From NCBI GenBank assembly GCA_030704615.1, contig CM060734.1, forward strand, positions 21,082,001 through 21,146,000: a stretch of 64,000 nt of DNA. Reading direction: 5' to 3'. Shown here in pieces: positions 48,185-59,125 of the stretch (position 1 is the first letter of the stretch; the number at the start of each line of letters is the position of its first letter). The notes beneath the pieces are model-generated. The model made no database searches. It had not been told where the DNA came from and was given only the letters and a program-made list of their open reading frames with translations. The translations under genes and the position numbers were made by a program. This DNA is from Takakia lepidozioides (taxonomy: Eukaryota > Streptophyta > Takakiopsida > Takakiales > Takakiaceae).

Positions 48185-48915
48185 GATGCGCTCGTTGCGG
48201 GAGAGAATGATGTGGCAAAGAAGGTCAGTTTTGAGAACTAGTAGGAGAAGTAATGAGGGACTGTGGGCCATGTACCACTAAGGCACACGACCACGAGCCA
48301 CTACCACGGGCCACTTTTTTGGCAAACCTTTTACATTGCGTAAGCAGTTAGGCAACAGTCATTAACGACCGCAGGCTGTAAACGGCTCTTTTGAGCATAG
48401 TATAAAAGGACTGCACGCAACTTAGGAATCATCATTGTATCAGTGTGTGATCAGAGCGATCCAATGTGTACTTATGCTATGATGTGGTGACTCTGAAGTA
48501 AATCAACGCTTTTCCAAGTACTTATGTGTAGAGTGACTGTGAGATGGAGAGAATGTGTATTATAAAAAAACGTGAGATGGTGAGAATGTGTATCATCTCT
48601 GAATAGATCTTGTCTGCAATCGCACATAGTGTACTACCTTGTTGTATGCTTAGAAAGAACTTAGTCACAGCTGTAGCAATACAGCTTCGCCTAAGTTCCT
48701 AGCATTACTGATTAGCAGGATACCGATTATGATCAGTCCACTTAAGCAATAGCAGGGATGTTGATTCACGGAACACAAGTGTTCCCACGGCCATTGACGA
48801 TTACTCTGTAATCGTCTTGCAGACATACCGTCGGACAACCTCTGTTAAGTGCCTTGGGAAATGGACTGCACTGTTGAAAGCCCATTTCGCTTAAGTCACG
48901 AACCAGCGGTCAACA
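48185..48915 (+). mobile_element. LTR related to the one at 2.5-3.3 kb
   Basis: Homologous to 2,495-3,305 in inverted orientation over most of its length. The right end is well placed because coding sequence of a CACTA TNP2 transposase starts right after GGTCAACA. The left end is an estimate after a purine run. A TATA-like TATAAAAGG is at about 48,402-48,410 and could be the LTR promoter. Confidence 0.65.
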
Positions 48916-48916
48916 C

Positions 48917-49610
48917 TTGCAACCTCTAGTTGATGAACTTAAGGAGCTATGGAGGGGGGTCCCGGCATTGGATGCTTCACTTGACCTTATGGCCGGACAA
49001 ACTTTTCAGATGAGAGGCATCTTGCTTTGGACAATGCATGATTATCTAGGTAGAACCCGCGTACATTTACTTGTCAAGGGATATTGATGAGGATTGGGAT
49101 TGATTGAAGTAGCTGCGACAGTCTTGTGCACCGTAGTGGGGTAGATGCACATGGCAACTTTTTGTCTTCGCTAATGTGGCAGGATGTCTACAAGACTTAC
49201 TGTTTGCTCGGGGATGAGCACCAAAGGGTACCACGCATGCCTGCGCGATGAACTTGATACACAAAGCTCCCACAATCTTCGCAATATGGTGTATCCCAAC
49301 TACCGCAAGTTTCTTCTTATGAGCCATCGTTGGAGAAGAAGAGACAAACACTTGTTTGATGGCAAAGAGGAGTTAGGTCCCCCCCCTTGTGACACCATCT
49401 GGGCACTTTTGGGAAGACCGATGGAAGGAGGCCCATCCGGAGGGGTCCGGTGAAGTGGAGGTGCCTGGCATGAAGCGGCTTTCAATCTTCTACATGTTGC
49501 CATATTGGGCGGTACATATTCCACAAAAACACCATCAATATTGCTATGCATGTAAGAATTTGTGGGTGGGATATATGTAGGACCTGAAGATTCGTCATCT
49601 TCTAGGGGTC
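48917..49610 (+). pseudogene. CACTA (En/Spm) TNP2 transposase fragment
   Basis: Reading from 48,917: LVDELKELWRGV, DAS, FQMRGILLWTMHDY, then after a frame break GMSTKGYHAC, THNL-like SSHNLRNMVY, RKFLLMSHRWRRR, FDGKEELGPPP, and MKRLSIFYMLPYW. These are the successive conserved blocks of the TNP2/Transposase_21 family, which cuts and pastes CACTA elements. The start is cut by the LTR. The frame also has stops at about 49,052 and 49,578, and several shifts. The Cys of the usual CPxC motif is partly lost (HACL). Confidence 0.8.
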
Positions 49611-51640
49611 AAAGCATGCTACGGTCCACCCAAAATGGACGTCACAAGCTCTCTGCGAATGCAGTGCCACATAGTAGGACTGACATGGATGTCGAGATAA
49701 GTGCATTTTGAAAGTTTAGACATGAATCATCGATCCTTATTCTGTGCTGAAACAACGGTGGTTTTTTTTTGGGAATCCATTCAGATTTGAGCATTGAACG
49801 AAGTCTAAATGCAAAAGTATGTATGATGTCCAAAATAAGATTGTGGACTATATGGAATCAAAATGAGTGGTGAAAGACTTCAATTCACATAGGAATTTCA
49901 TTGCCCAGTAGGAAGGTGACTGTTATACTTGGAAACCACAATGTAGCCCTAAAAATCAATTTTTGAGATATGTGTGAAATTTTCAAAATCTACCATTTTA
50001 TCTTGGAACATCCTAGTTCATTAGACCTTCTTCCACTCATTTTCTTGCCATGGTCCTTTCATGTGAAGTGTAGCTTTAAACACTCCCTAGGGCACTACAC
50101 AATGATATGGAGGTTTTTACGAAGGAATGAACTGCTTCATAATTTTTCATGAAGAGGGTTAGATTGATATATATTTTGGAAAAATCTAGAAAATATTGTA
50201 ACGTTCACATAAGGGCAAAGGGGTTGCATGAGACACTAAAGGTTGCTACGTATGTCATTTTGGTGAAAATATCTAAGTCGTTGGAGCTGCCTCCCGTGAG
50301 ATATGGACTGCGCTGTTGCGTCTGCCATGGAAGCTGCATTAAAAGCTTCAAGACAACAGTCTCGCACATGGAGTGTGCAAGACGACGGGTCACCCGTCGC
50401 CGGGTGGTCTGTCAAGGTAGATTTCAAAATGTCTGTGCGTTTGCAAATGGGGCCCATACACCTTTGTCCTAATGGCCTAACGTTCTATTTTGTGTTCTGT
50501 CGATACTTAAATTTGGGTCTGGTTTTCTTTTCTCTCTACTTTGCTAACAGTTGTATCAGTTTTCAATGGGGAACAAGAAGAACATAGGGTAAATGGAGAG
50601 GTAAGACCAAGCCCCCCAAATAGGGCAAAATTGACTTTGTTGGCTGCAACCAAGCCCACTGAGGATGCACGCAAATAAGCCCAGGCTGAGCGGAAAAGAA
50701 GGTCTAGGGAGAGACTTAAAGCCAAGAAAGAGGGGAGAGGTCTGCAATGCAGCTGGTAGGGTAGCTGCAGGATAAGGTGGACCAAAAATGGCAGATGCTG
50801 CCTTCCATGGAAGTCCATGACCAAATTTAAATTGACGATATTTCCCCAAACAATTTCAAATGACGATAGACAATGGCATGTTTAACATTTTTAGTAAAGG
50901 GTCTTACCCCAAACGTCAAAGATAATTTTTACTATAAATTTTAGTCTTTAATTTGAATAAGATTTGATATATCAAAAATTAAAATTTACATCGATTTGTC
51001 TATATTGTTCTCTAAATTGACCCCCTTACCTCAAAAGTTCAAAGCAATACACCAAAGGCACAATGGCTTATTTTGAATCCATGTATTTCCATTTGCAGCG
51101 ATGACAGTCCACAGTTGTCGAAATGTTTCTCAACATTATTGATTCTATTCAAAGCAATTCATGATATCATGCACAACAGTCACTGAAAACTGTGCCGGTG
51201 ACACTAATTTTGGTCCACCTTACCCTGCATCTACCCGGTACAACGTTAGTGCGTGCTACCGTAGACATTCTTGACTGGTTATAGGAGAGGACATGTTATA
51301 TTGACATACATAAGCATAGGTGGGTGGTGGCTGGAATCGCAGAGCGAGGAACAACACCAAAGATTTTAGCTACAATATTAGGATGAGTTTTTTGGAAAGT
51401 ACTGGTGCAAGAGATCGGCCATATGTTTTTGACCCATTACCCTCCATCTTGGGATTAGATATCCAAAAGGTAGGCCAAATGGCTCTAAGATGCATTACTC
51501 CGAATCTTAAAGATGGGAACCATGAAGTTAGATGAATTGAGGTTCTCTCTATGGCTCATTATGGGACCTGGATTGGTGCTTAACAGGGTAGTCTTTGTCA
51601 TGGTAGTTTCTCTTCTTTCACATCTGTGAGTTGGTACTCA
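49611..51640. other. AT-rich intergenic; one short basic ORF trace
   Basis: Mostly AT-rich. At about 50,555-50,750 the plus strand can be read as a basic helix (AERKRRSRERLKAKKE) preceded by a stop, a pattern common at the start of transposon proteins, but too short to assign. Confidence 0.35.
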
Positions 51641-51675
51641 AACTTCTTTGCTGCTGCTGCGTTTGGTGGAATTTT

Positions 51676-51932
51676 ACCAGGTATTCAGTTGAGGTGAGGC
51701 CAGGGCGCTTTGGGGTCATAACACCGTACAAGCAACAACTATTACTGCTTCGGAATTGCTTTATTCGTGCAACATGTGACATTGAGTTCAATACTGTGAA
51801 TGGATTTCAAGGACGTGAAGTCGACATTCTGATTTTGTCCACAGTCCGGGCGACAACAGAGCGAGAGAATAATAGGAATGGTGAAGTAAATCGTGGAAGC
51901 ATTGGGTTTGTGGCTGATTACAGAACAAGTTA
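51676..51932 (+). pseudogene. SEN1/UPF1-type SF1 helicase fragment
   Basis: About 85 residues carry the C-terminal helicase motifs: FGVITPYKQQLLLLR, CDIEFNTVNGFQGREVDILI and LSTVRA, then GSIGFVADY. In intact SEN1/MAGATAMA3-type proteins this is followed by the RRxNVALTRA block, which is missing because unrelated LINE sequence begins here. An acceptor-like TTTTACCAG / TATTCAG precedes it, so it is probably one exon captured by, or cut off by, transposons. RNA/DNA unwinding is the family role; this piece alone cannot function. Confidence 0.75.
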
Positions 51933-51944
51933 AGGACGGGGCTC

Positions 51945-52355
51945 TCCCATTTGTTGTCATATTCATTGCAGATTTTCCTAGTTAGTGTAAATTGGTGTAA
52001 CATTTCTATGTGCCACTTCGGAATCGAACGTTTCACAGATCTCTTGGTGTTGGGGAAACACCTTTTGATCTCAGTCCAAACCAGAATGTGGTCAGAGGTA
52101 CCAATATCAGTTCTGTCGATCAACACATTGGCACTCTGGGGAAAAAAATTATTGTCCACTATGATATAATCCACAATGGATCGTTTACCAGTTTGGGCTT
52201 TCTCACCAGTCCACTGCACAAGGTCTCCTTATGACCAATTATGCAAGGTCAAAAGCTGAAATACTTCCAGACAGTTTGTTAACCGTCTTCCATTAGAATT
52301 CAGTTTGTCCTCACCAAAATGCCCAATGGTATCATCCTGGTGAAGACCTTTACCC
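51945..52355 (-). pseudogene. LINE apurinic-type endonuclease fragment
   Basis: Minus-strand translation gives NSNGRRLTNCLEVFQLLTLHN, RSIVDYIIVDNNF and DIGTSDHILVWTEI, matching the late blocks of the APE endonuclease of non-LTR retrotransposons (the S-x-x-D-Y and SDH motifs). The start of the endonuclease and the reverse transcriptase are absent. Confidence 0.75.
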
Positions 52356-52373
52356 ACAGGGAAGGCAAAATGG

Positions 52374-53183
52374 ATGGTTAAAAACTATCCGACCTCCAAC
52401 GGTTCGGGGGATTCCATTTTGGGGAAAGGCCCAAGCCCATCCACATACGTGCAATCTCCTAGGGCAGAGGATGCATTATGGGACGACTCCATACCCCAGA
52501 TGGTCACCAGTCAGCCAGTTCTGCAATTGGACAAGGGAAAGCTCAAAACGCAGATGGAAAAGCTTACGCAAAGGGGGATCCTCATCTATTTCCATGGGAA
52601 ACTTAAATCCAGGAGCTCGGTACGCACTTGGATAGTGGAGCACCTCGGAGCGGAGGGAGGTCTTCCCCATCACAATTGCCTCTCCATGGGTAGAGGTTTC
52701 TATTTGGCCCTTTTCAGTTCATCGGAGGAAGCAGAGCTGGCTCTAAAATTCAACACGCAGATGTCTGCGGTCAAGGTCTTCCTCTTCCCGTGGATCCACG
52801 ATTGGGGTCACAAAGAGGGTGTGATGTGGAAACCCAGGGTCATCGCCATTCCTTACCTCCCTGCCACTTACTTGACTTCCCTACCAGAGATTGGCGCCAG
52901 CTTCGGCACCTTCATTGGTTCGTTGAATGTCTACGAGCCGGTTCAAGACAACATCAGGAGCGTTGACAACAAAGCTGCAATTTATGACTACTCCAAAGAC
53001 AGCGGAGTACCTAAGTTGGTTGTCTTAATGCCGGAGACTGAGCGGATTGGCTCCTCGATCAAACTGCCAACTTTGGATGATTCGTTCATAGTCGTTGCAA
53101 ACCGAACGATTTCCTCTGTTGAATTCATGTCGTACTTCAAACCCGAGCTACAGGCTTTTGTTCATCATAACTTTGTAGCCTGA
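52374..53183 (+). CDS. LINE ORF1-like protein (DUF4283-like) fragment
   Basis: 269 codons without a stop. The central part (GRGFYLALFSSSEEAELALK; WKPRVIAIPYLPATYLTSLPE; GASFGTFIGS) has the alpha/beta pattern of the DUF4283 domain found in ORF1 of plant LINEs and related retroelements, which binds nucleic acid. No zinc knuckle follows within the frame, so it is probably truncated. It lies head to head with the endonuclease fragment on the other strand, so the two do not form one collinear element. Confidence 0.6.
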   Translation: MVKNYPTSNGSGDSILGKGPSPSTYVQSPRAEDALWDDSIPQMVTSQPVLQLDKGKLKTQMEKLTQRGILIYFHGKLKSRSSVRTWIVEHLGAEGGLPHHNCLSMGRGFYLALFSSSEEAELALKFNTQMSAVKVFLFPWIHDWGHKEGVMWKPRVIAIPYLPATYLTSLPEIGASFGTFIGSLNVYEPVQDNIRSVDNKAAIYDYSKDSGVPKLVVLMPETERIGSSIKLPTLDDSFIVVANRTISSVEFMSYFKPELQAFVHHNFVA

Positions 53184-53275
53184 TGGCAAGATGCTCAATT
53201 TAAAGCTAGTTTGAAATCTTTGCCGGAGAATACAATATTGTCTGTTGTTGACTTTGCTGAAAACTACACTTTTTT

Positions 53276-53617
53276 TCAGTTCAGAACGAAGTGCAAGAGA
53301 TGCACTGGCACAGTTTCCAGATCACTATATTGGTGCACATTACCTATCAGCGTAATCCACACCTTGATCTGAATGATCCCGATTCCAAGGTTTTGAAAGA
53401 AATGCACTTTTACATTTCTGATGACAACAAGCATGACACGCTGTTCGTACAACATTGCTTCCGGTTTCATTGGAATTACCTTGATGAAGCATGGTTCAGA
53501 CCAAAATCGCATTGGGTATGGAGTGACGGTTGCGCTGCTCAGTTTAAAAGAGGTCGTCCTTGGTATTTTGTTAGTAGGTACCCCCACATCACAGGGGGTT
53601 GCACTTCTAGATTATGA
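53276..53617 (+). pseudogene. DDE-transposase-like fragment
   Basis: The frame contains HFYISDDNKHDTLFVQH and HWVWSDGCAAQFKRGRPWYF. The ISDD..HD and SDG.A.QFK blocks resemble an RNase H-fold, DDE-type core from transposon-associated proteins that I recall from other eukaryotes. The fragment ends before the expected Trp/His-rich third block. The assignment is tentative. Confidence 0.4.
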
Positions 53618-55700
53618 ATTGTAACCTGTGGCCAAATAACAAAGCTACATACATACAAATTCACAAAACAATCTCTCAGCTCACAAGCAACTTGTAATTC
53701 ACATTGCTACATATTTGAGTCACATAACCCAAAGGGGAGTTGAACCCCATCCCAATAAGGGAGGTTGTCTGTCAACCATGGGTTGGTCTGCAAAATGCCA
53801 CAAGTGTTAGTAATTCATAAGGCAAAAGTACTGATTAGTTGTCCATTGTTTAGTGATCTTCTATTGCTGCCAGAGCTTCATTGATGCCTTCCAGTGCATC
53901 CGCAGATAAGGTGAAGACTGGATCCTTGCCTTTGACTTGATATGTCGCTGGAGGCATAGCAAATTTCACAGCCCTCACCAAATGCGAATACACAAATGCC
54001 AAAGGCTGGTCAAACAGGAACTTGTAAGCCTTATCTCTTCTTCCACACAACTGATAATATCTCCCTACAACCACATGCTTCATTTGTTTTCCTATTTTGC
54101 AGGCTATGGCTGAAGAGGCTGTGGCTGTGGCCAAATTTGTAACTGTTCAGAGGATCCTTAGGCCCTCACATTCGTCACAATAAATTTTGTATTATTTTTC
54201 TTATACTCACTCTCTCAGCATGTGTGGGCTCCAGCCAAAAATAGGTGAACAGTAAGGTTGGGGTGGAGTATATATGACTGTTGTGTGGTGTGACATTTGG
54301 ACATGGCCTGAAAGTTGAAGGTGGGAGCTAAAATCTCTGTCTACTGGTGGGATTTTTGTGCAGATGTCTCTCTTTCTCTGTCACTTCCTCTTTTCATCGA
54401 TTATCATTTTTCCCTTTTCCTAGACCTCGTTTCCCTTAAATGAAAATAATTTACACTTTGAGTATGATTCAGGCAATTTTAATGTACTACGCCTTTTCAA
54501 TTTACTTTGCCTTGCAGGGGCCAGTTACTCCTATTATGGAGCATGCTTGAATAATTGTAAATGCCGTGTTTCCACTCCAATCTTCATTTGACTCCCAGAT
54601 GCGAGGATCTGAGACAAGATATTTGCTCTGGGCAGGTGGTGATGATAAAGAAATCGTAGAATTCAGCGGGAACAAGAGCAAGACGGGTAGGGTATCCTGG
54701 CGGTCAAATGATCCAGTTCAAATTGTAGAAGACACGGCCGTCTCTGAAGGAGCAGATATGACAAACCTTGAAGAGTCTCTGATAGGTCAAGCAGGACAAG
54801 GTACAGAAGAGCAGGTTGCTTCACATTTGGACTTGCCAAGCAAAACTGAGGTGTGGCCTTAAGAGCTGAAAACTCGGCAATTGTCAACAATATAGAGGAG
54901 GCGGGGCAACACCCTAGTAGACCTGGGAAAAGAAAGACAGGTGCAAAGGTAGGGAGCATACCTATCAGTAGAAAATCAACAAAGAACAATAACGTGCATG
55001 CCCTCAATCCATGTCATGTGTCCATTGTGAGCTACTCAAAAAACCATAAGGGCAAATCCGACTCACATGGCCTGGCTGGGCACCTAATGGCAACAACTAA
55101 TACATCCTCTGCCATTTCTAAACTACTCATAAAACTAAAAGATCAACAATGAACAGCAATGTGCATGCCCTCAATCCATGTCCTGTGCCCTTTCCGAACT
55201 ACTCAAAAAAGCCTGGTTCTGGAGATAAATCTCCAGACCTACAATCTGCTTTGCAATGCTATGATACCTTCAGACTGGCTATTTTTTTAGGGAGGTGACT
55301 TATTCAAAAATTGGATTCTAAAACAGTAACTTTTATAGTCCAGCAAGTAGCATAGCATGGCAGTTTCAAATACTTTTTCATGGCCTAAACCTGGTCATGA
55401 TACACCTTACTAAGTGCTGTGATAAAACTAAGCAAGATAAAACTAAGCAAGAAAGTTGGTAAACTATTTTAGAACACAGACTATATCATGAAACCTCATG
55501 ATGTTTGTTGTGTCCTGGTTTATGTCAATTTGTCACCAGAAAGCACTATATAAACTGGCAGAAAAATTTGTTGACTCAGTTGTTACTTGAAGTACCTTAT
55601 TTAAAGATCTGGAGTACTATCTTCAGACATACATTCTACTTTTATGTGTTGTACAATCTGTATTTATACTGATGATTGGTTGATATAACCAAGCCTATTT
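53618..55700. other. intergenic; weak ORFs only
   Basis: Short ORFs at 53,850-54,134 (minus, 94 codons), 54,566-54,862 and 54,853-55,152 (plus) show no domain I recognise. A block AGCCTGGTTCTGGAGATAAA near 55,208 recurs near 55,771. Confidence 0.35.
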
Positions 55701-55719
55701 CTACTATGAATGACATGGA

Positions 55720-56290
55720 ATCTTAAGGCATATAGGGCTGGTTGGTGCATTTCCAACTTGAAATGCTTTGAGCCTGGTTCTGAAGATAAATCTCCAGACC
55801 TGCAATCTGCTTTTGAATTGAGTCTACAATCTGCATATGTGGTGGTAGATGTTTTATATCAAACCAAGTATCTTTCTGCGTTCTGTGGGGGATGGGTGGG
55901 TGCAGGGCTAGGGGGTATATTAGGTTCTGGAGGTGATGTACTAGCGGGTTGATGTGGGCAAGATGGGAGGGTAGGTGGTGTTGTCAAGGGTGGGGGTTGG
56001 TATCCGGGTATGCCTGCCGTGGCCTGGAGAGTGGCAGTGAGAATTTGTTCGGACAGAAATGGGAATTTGTTGGCAATGTTGTTGAGCTCTTGTGTGACTT
56101 CAGTTGGGTGGGCCAGATATTCACCTAGTTTTTATGGACTTCCCCTGGCTGTGCTTGCATCAGGTGGAGAGAGTCGTGTAGGTTGTGTAGATAGTGCGGG
56201 GGTGCTAGGTATTTTTGGGGGTGACGGAGGTAAGTTATGTATTTGTTGCAGTAGTGAGCATATGTCTGTGTCTGGTTGGCTCCTAAAATA
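55720..56290. other. repeat-derived intergenic sequence
   Basis: 55,723-55,766 repeats a piece of 43,240-43,285; the remainder is G/T-rich and continues the composition of the ORF to its right. No gene is assigned. Confidence 0.35.
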
Positions 56291-56294
56291 GTCG

Positions 56295-57365
56295 TCACAT
56301 ATTGAGGGTATTGGGGAGATGATTAGGATTAGTGAGAAAATGGGTGTTGTATGTGTGTAGTTTTTGGGTGGCGTGAACTAGGGAAGGGTTGTAACAGGCT
56401 GGGAGTCCAAAGGTGGCAATTGGGTGTGTAGGTTTATGGGTGTTGGTGGTGGGGTGAGGCAGAAAAGGAGAGAAGTGGTCACTGAGGCGTTGAAATGCTG
56501 GTACGAGGGAGACAGTGTCTCTCTGGAAGTATAATTCATATCGTTCTTGATGGTCTGTGGGGAGTGTGTCAATGATGCTGGTGATGGTGGCGGGGCCGGG
56601 GTTTGGGTGAACGTCGCCACACCGTAGGAGGAGAAGTGCCCCACAGGCAAGTTTAAAGGAGTGGTCGTGGGAGGGGGGGTGGTGAAATGAGTGTTTGGAG
56701 GCTAGAGATTTCTGGTGATATCTTCCATGTGGGCAATGAGTGATAAGGTATGTGTTGAGAGATCGGTAGATGGGTGCACGTAAGGGGTGGGGATGGTAAT
56801 GGCGGTGTTGAGATATATGGCAATAGACAGTATGGTGAGGGACAGTGGGGCTTGTCGTGGGTGCATGTGGGGAGGGGTCATATGACGGGGAGTAGTTATG
56901 TGGCATGTGGTTATTAAGAGGTAAGGCATGGAGGTAGAACAGAGGGGTTAAAGGTCTTGGGTGGGTGCAGGTTGTGGTATTGAGTGCCGTGCCTAGCTGA
57001 TGAGTAGGTAAGTAAGGTGGATGAATGGCATCGTTTAGGGGCATGGGTGGGAGACCCTTTGAGTGGATGTAATTGTGGTAGCCTATGGCGGGGTTAGGAG
57101 TACGTGGAGCTTGGAGGTGCTTTGTTGCGGCGTAGGGCCTAGTGGTAACAAAGGGTAGATGGTAGGGAGTGGAGTGTAACTTGGGTAAGAGGGGATCAAG
57201 AGATTCAAATATATCGGCTGAGAGGGCCTCTGGGTAGGGGGTATGTGGTCGCGAATGTAGGTGTGTGTATGCGGTAGTAGAATGGTGACAAGTGCGAGAA
57301 TTGTGTACGCAGAATGTGTTTGCAGAAGAGCTTCGCGTGGTAGCTGTAAAGTGATGGCATACCAT
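56295..57365 (-). CDS. Pro/His/Thr-rich ORF with 2A-like DVHPNPGP motif, probably LINE-derived
   Basis: 356 codons open on the minus strand, very rich in Pro, His, Thr and Ser. Near residue 250 is a hydrophobic stretch and NPGP motif, ACGALLLLRCGDVHPNPGP (the GDVHPNPGP part at 56,618-56,592). This resembles the 2A-like ribosome-skipping sequences present near the start of many non-LTR retrotransposon proteins (pattern D-x-E-x-N-P-G-P), except that His replaces the usual Glu. A leading ALLLL stretch before the motif is also typical. Downstream coding for endonuclease or reverse transcriptase is not visible, so the rest is lost or in other frames. The opposite-strand Gly/Val-rich ORFs are shadows. 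Confidence 0.45.
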   Translation of the reverse strand: MVCHHFTATTRSSSANTFCVHNSRTCHHSTTAYTHLHSRPHTPYPEALSADIFESLDPLLPKLHSTPYHLPFVTTRPYAATKHLQAPRTPNPAIGYHNYIHSKGLPPMPLNDAIHPPYLPTHQLGTALNTTTCTHPRPLTPLFYLHALPLNNHMPHNYSPSYDPSPHAPTTSPTVPHHTVYCHISQHRHYHPHPLRAPIYRSLNTYLITHCPHGRYHQKSLASKHSFHHPPSHDHSFKLACGALLLLRCGDVHPNPGPATITSIIDTLPTDHQERYELYFQRDTVSLVPAFQRLSDHFSPFLPHPTTNTHKPTHPIATFGLPACYNPSLVHATQKLHTYNTHFLTNPNHLPNTLNM

Positions 57366-57794
57366 AGAAGTAAAAATGAGTACATGGAAGATGCAGAGAG
57401 TAGCAAGAAAAAGAGTGATAAATCATGTGCTAATTGTAAATGGAAAGGTGCGGTGGGTTGGCGGAGTAGGTTGGTGTTGTCTCTAGTGTGGTGTTGACGA
57501 TTGCACTGTATGATTACTCATTGGCGACGTTGTTTGCTGCTGCAGTAGGGCCCTGCATAAGGGCGTTGGTGATGCGCAGGTGGTGGCCTGGCGTGGCGAG
57601 CATCGTATGGGCTGGGCCTGTTACTGCCTGGGCCAGAGGTGAATCAGCAATGTTGAATTTCGGAGGAGATATGTGCTGGAGCTGAACTACGGGAGCTGAC
57701 GGGTAAGGTCCTGAATGGGCGACAATCCCCTCATTGATTTCCTCGAATCCTGCAGCGAGAGTGGGTACACTAGCGGGGGGGGGGGGTAGATGCA
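57366..57794. other. non-coding, probable continuation of the LINE-like unit
   Basis: Compositional skew continues; a poly-G run at 57,775-57,787 marks the edge before the right inverted repeat. The minus-strand ORF at 57,514-57,807 has no recognisable domain. Confidence 0.3.
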
Positions 57795-59125
57795 TATATT
57801 GGTACAAATTTCTTTTCAGATCGTTTTTTATCTTAAGGCAGACAGTTTAGGCATTGTAATGCCAAAACAGGGCAGTTTGTGAGTTATCTAGGAATCGCTG
57901 GTAAAGCACGTAGGAACTTAGATCATGTCTGAGACGACCATGGAGAGAAGCTATGGCGTCAAAATGACCGTAGGACGCTGCATCGACAGCGAATTAGGCT
58001 GCCAATTTGGTACCAGTAACGACAACATGCACCTGTTCGAAACAATACATGACGACTGTTCCAGTCCCGGATTGCAATCTCTCTATTCTCCCGCCTTTCA
58101 AGTCCAGTAGGAGCACACGGCGAGGAGTATTGGCAATTGGAGGAAACAATCTGTATAGCGATGAAATATCGCGACAAAGTAAGTGCTGCATCGGAGCAAA
58201 CGACGGGTGAAGGAGCTTCCCGGCGAAGTTTTGAACTCCTCAGCAATGCAAAGTGAGTAGGAGGGAACTCCAGAAGATCTATGACCTAGTGACAGGGCCA
58301 AAGACCCCCTGGGGCACCACCAGTATTTTAACTGCCAGGAAGCGGCAGACTGCTTGTATGGCGAAACCATGGAAACCAGCGAAAGGATTGGCTTTTCTTC
58401 CCCGATTCCCTTGAGAATTTACAAGCAGCTACATGGCATCTAATCATAATTTTTCAACAAGTTTGGTGATTTTTGGAGGTGATGAAAGACGACATCAAAT
58501 TATCAAACCGGAGGAAGTTGCGAAGGGCGATTAAATGGAATTTTAGCTCATCTAATGGATGAAAAATGGAAGTTCGACCTGCAAGCTGAATGGATGAAAA
58601 GAAAACCTAGCGCCAACTGGTCATCCATTGGATGGATGAAGAAACCACATTTATCATTATCTCCAAGGTTTTCCATCCATGATTAGTAGTTTATTGTGTT
58701 CTATCGTTTTTAAATTATAGACTCATGTAGGAAATAATAGTTTAAGACTATCCTTCACTAGTTTAAGAGGCCCCAAAAACACAATAAAAGAAGAGCAAGC
58801 TCATCTTTGTTCTTCATCTAGACTCATTTCTTTGCTTTGGCCTTTTGCTTGTATAGTTCGTTTTGAGCTTGAGGGAGCTAGATCCTAGAGGGTTGAGCTT
58901 ATGGCTCTCTAGTAGTAGAAGCGAGCATAGTGAGAGCGGGATAGTCCTAGCTCAAGGCCTTGTGGACATCTGAGGCAAGAAGTAGAGGAAGCACTCCATG
59001 AAGTGGGAGACTTGAGAACGAGTAGGAGGCCGGAGGAGGACCAGATTTGAGTACCATTCTACCGAGCGATTTAGTGCATCCCGAGCTCCACTTGTTTCAG
59101 AGGGTGACTTCCCATATTATCTTGA
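57795..59125. repeat. right arm of 1.3 kb inverted repeat
   Basis: Reverse complement homologue of 40,796-42,140. Together they bound about 15.6 kb. They could be diverged terminal inverted repeats of one large composite element, or two copies of one repeat inserted in opposite orientation; I did not find matching target-site duplications. Confidence 0.75.

Noticed and set aside
56010-57685. Plus-strand Gly/Val-rich ORFs
   Set aside because: They are shadows of the minus-strand Pro/His/Thr-rich ORF carrying the 2A-like motif.
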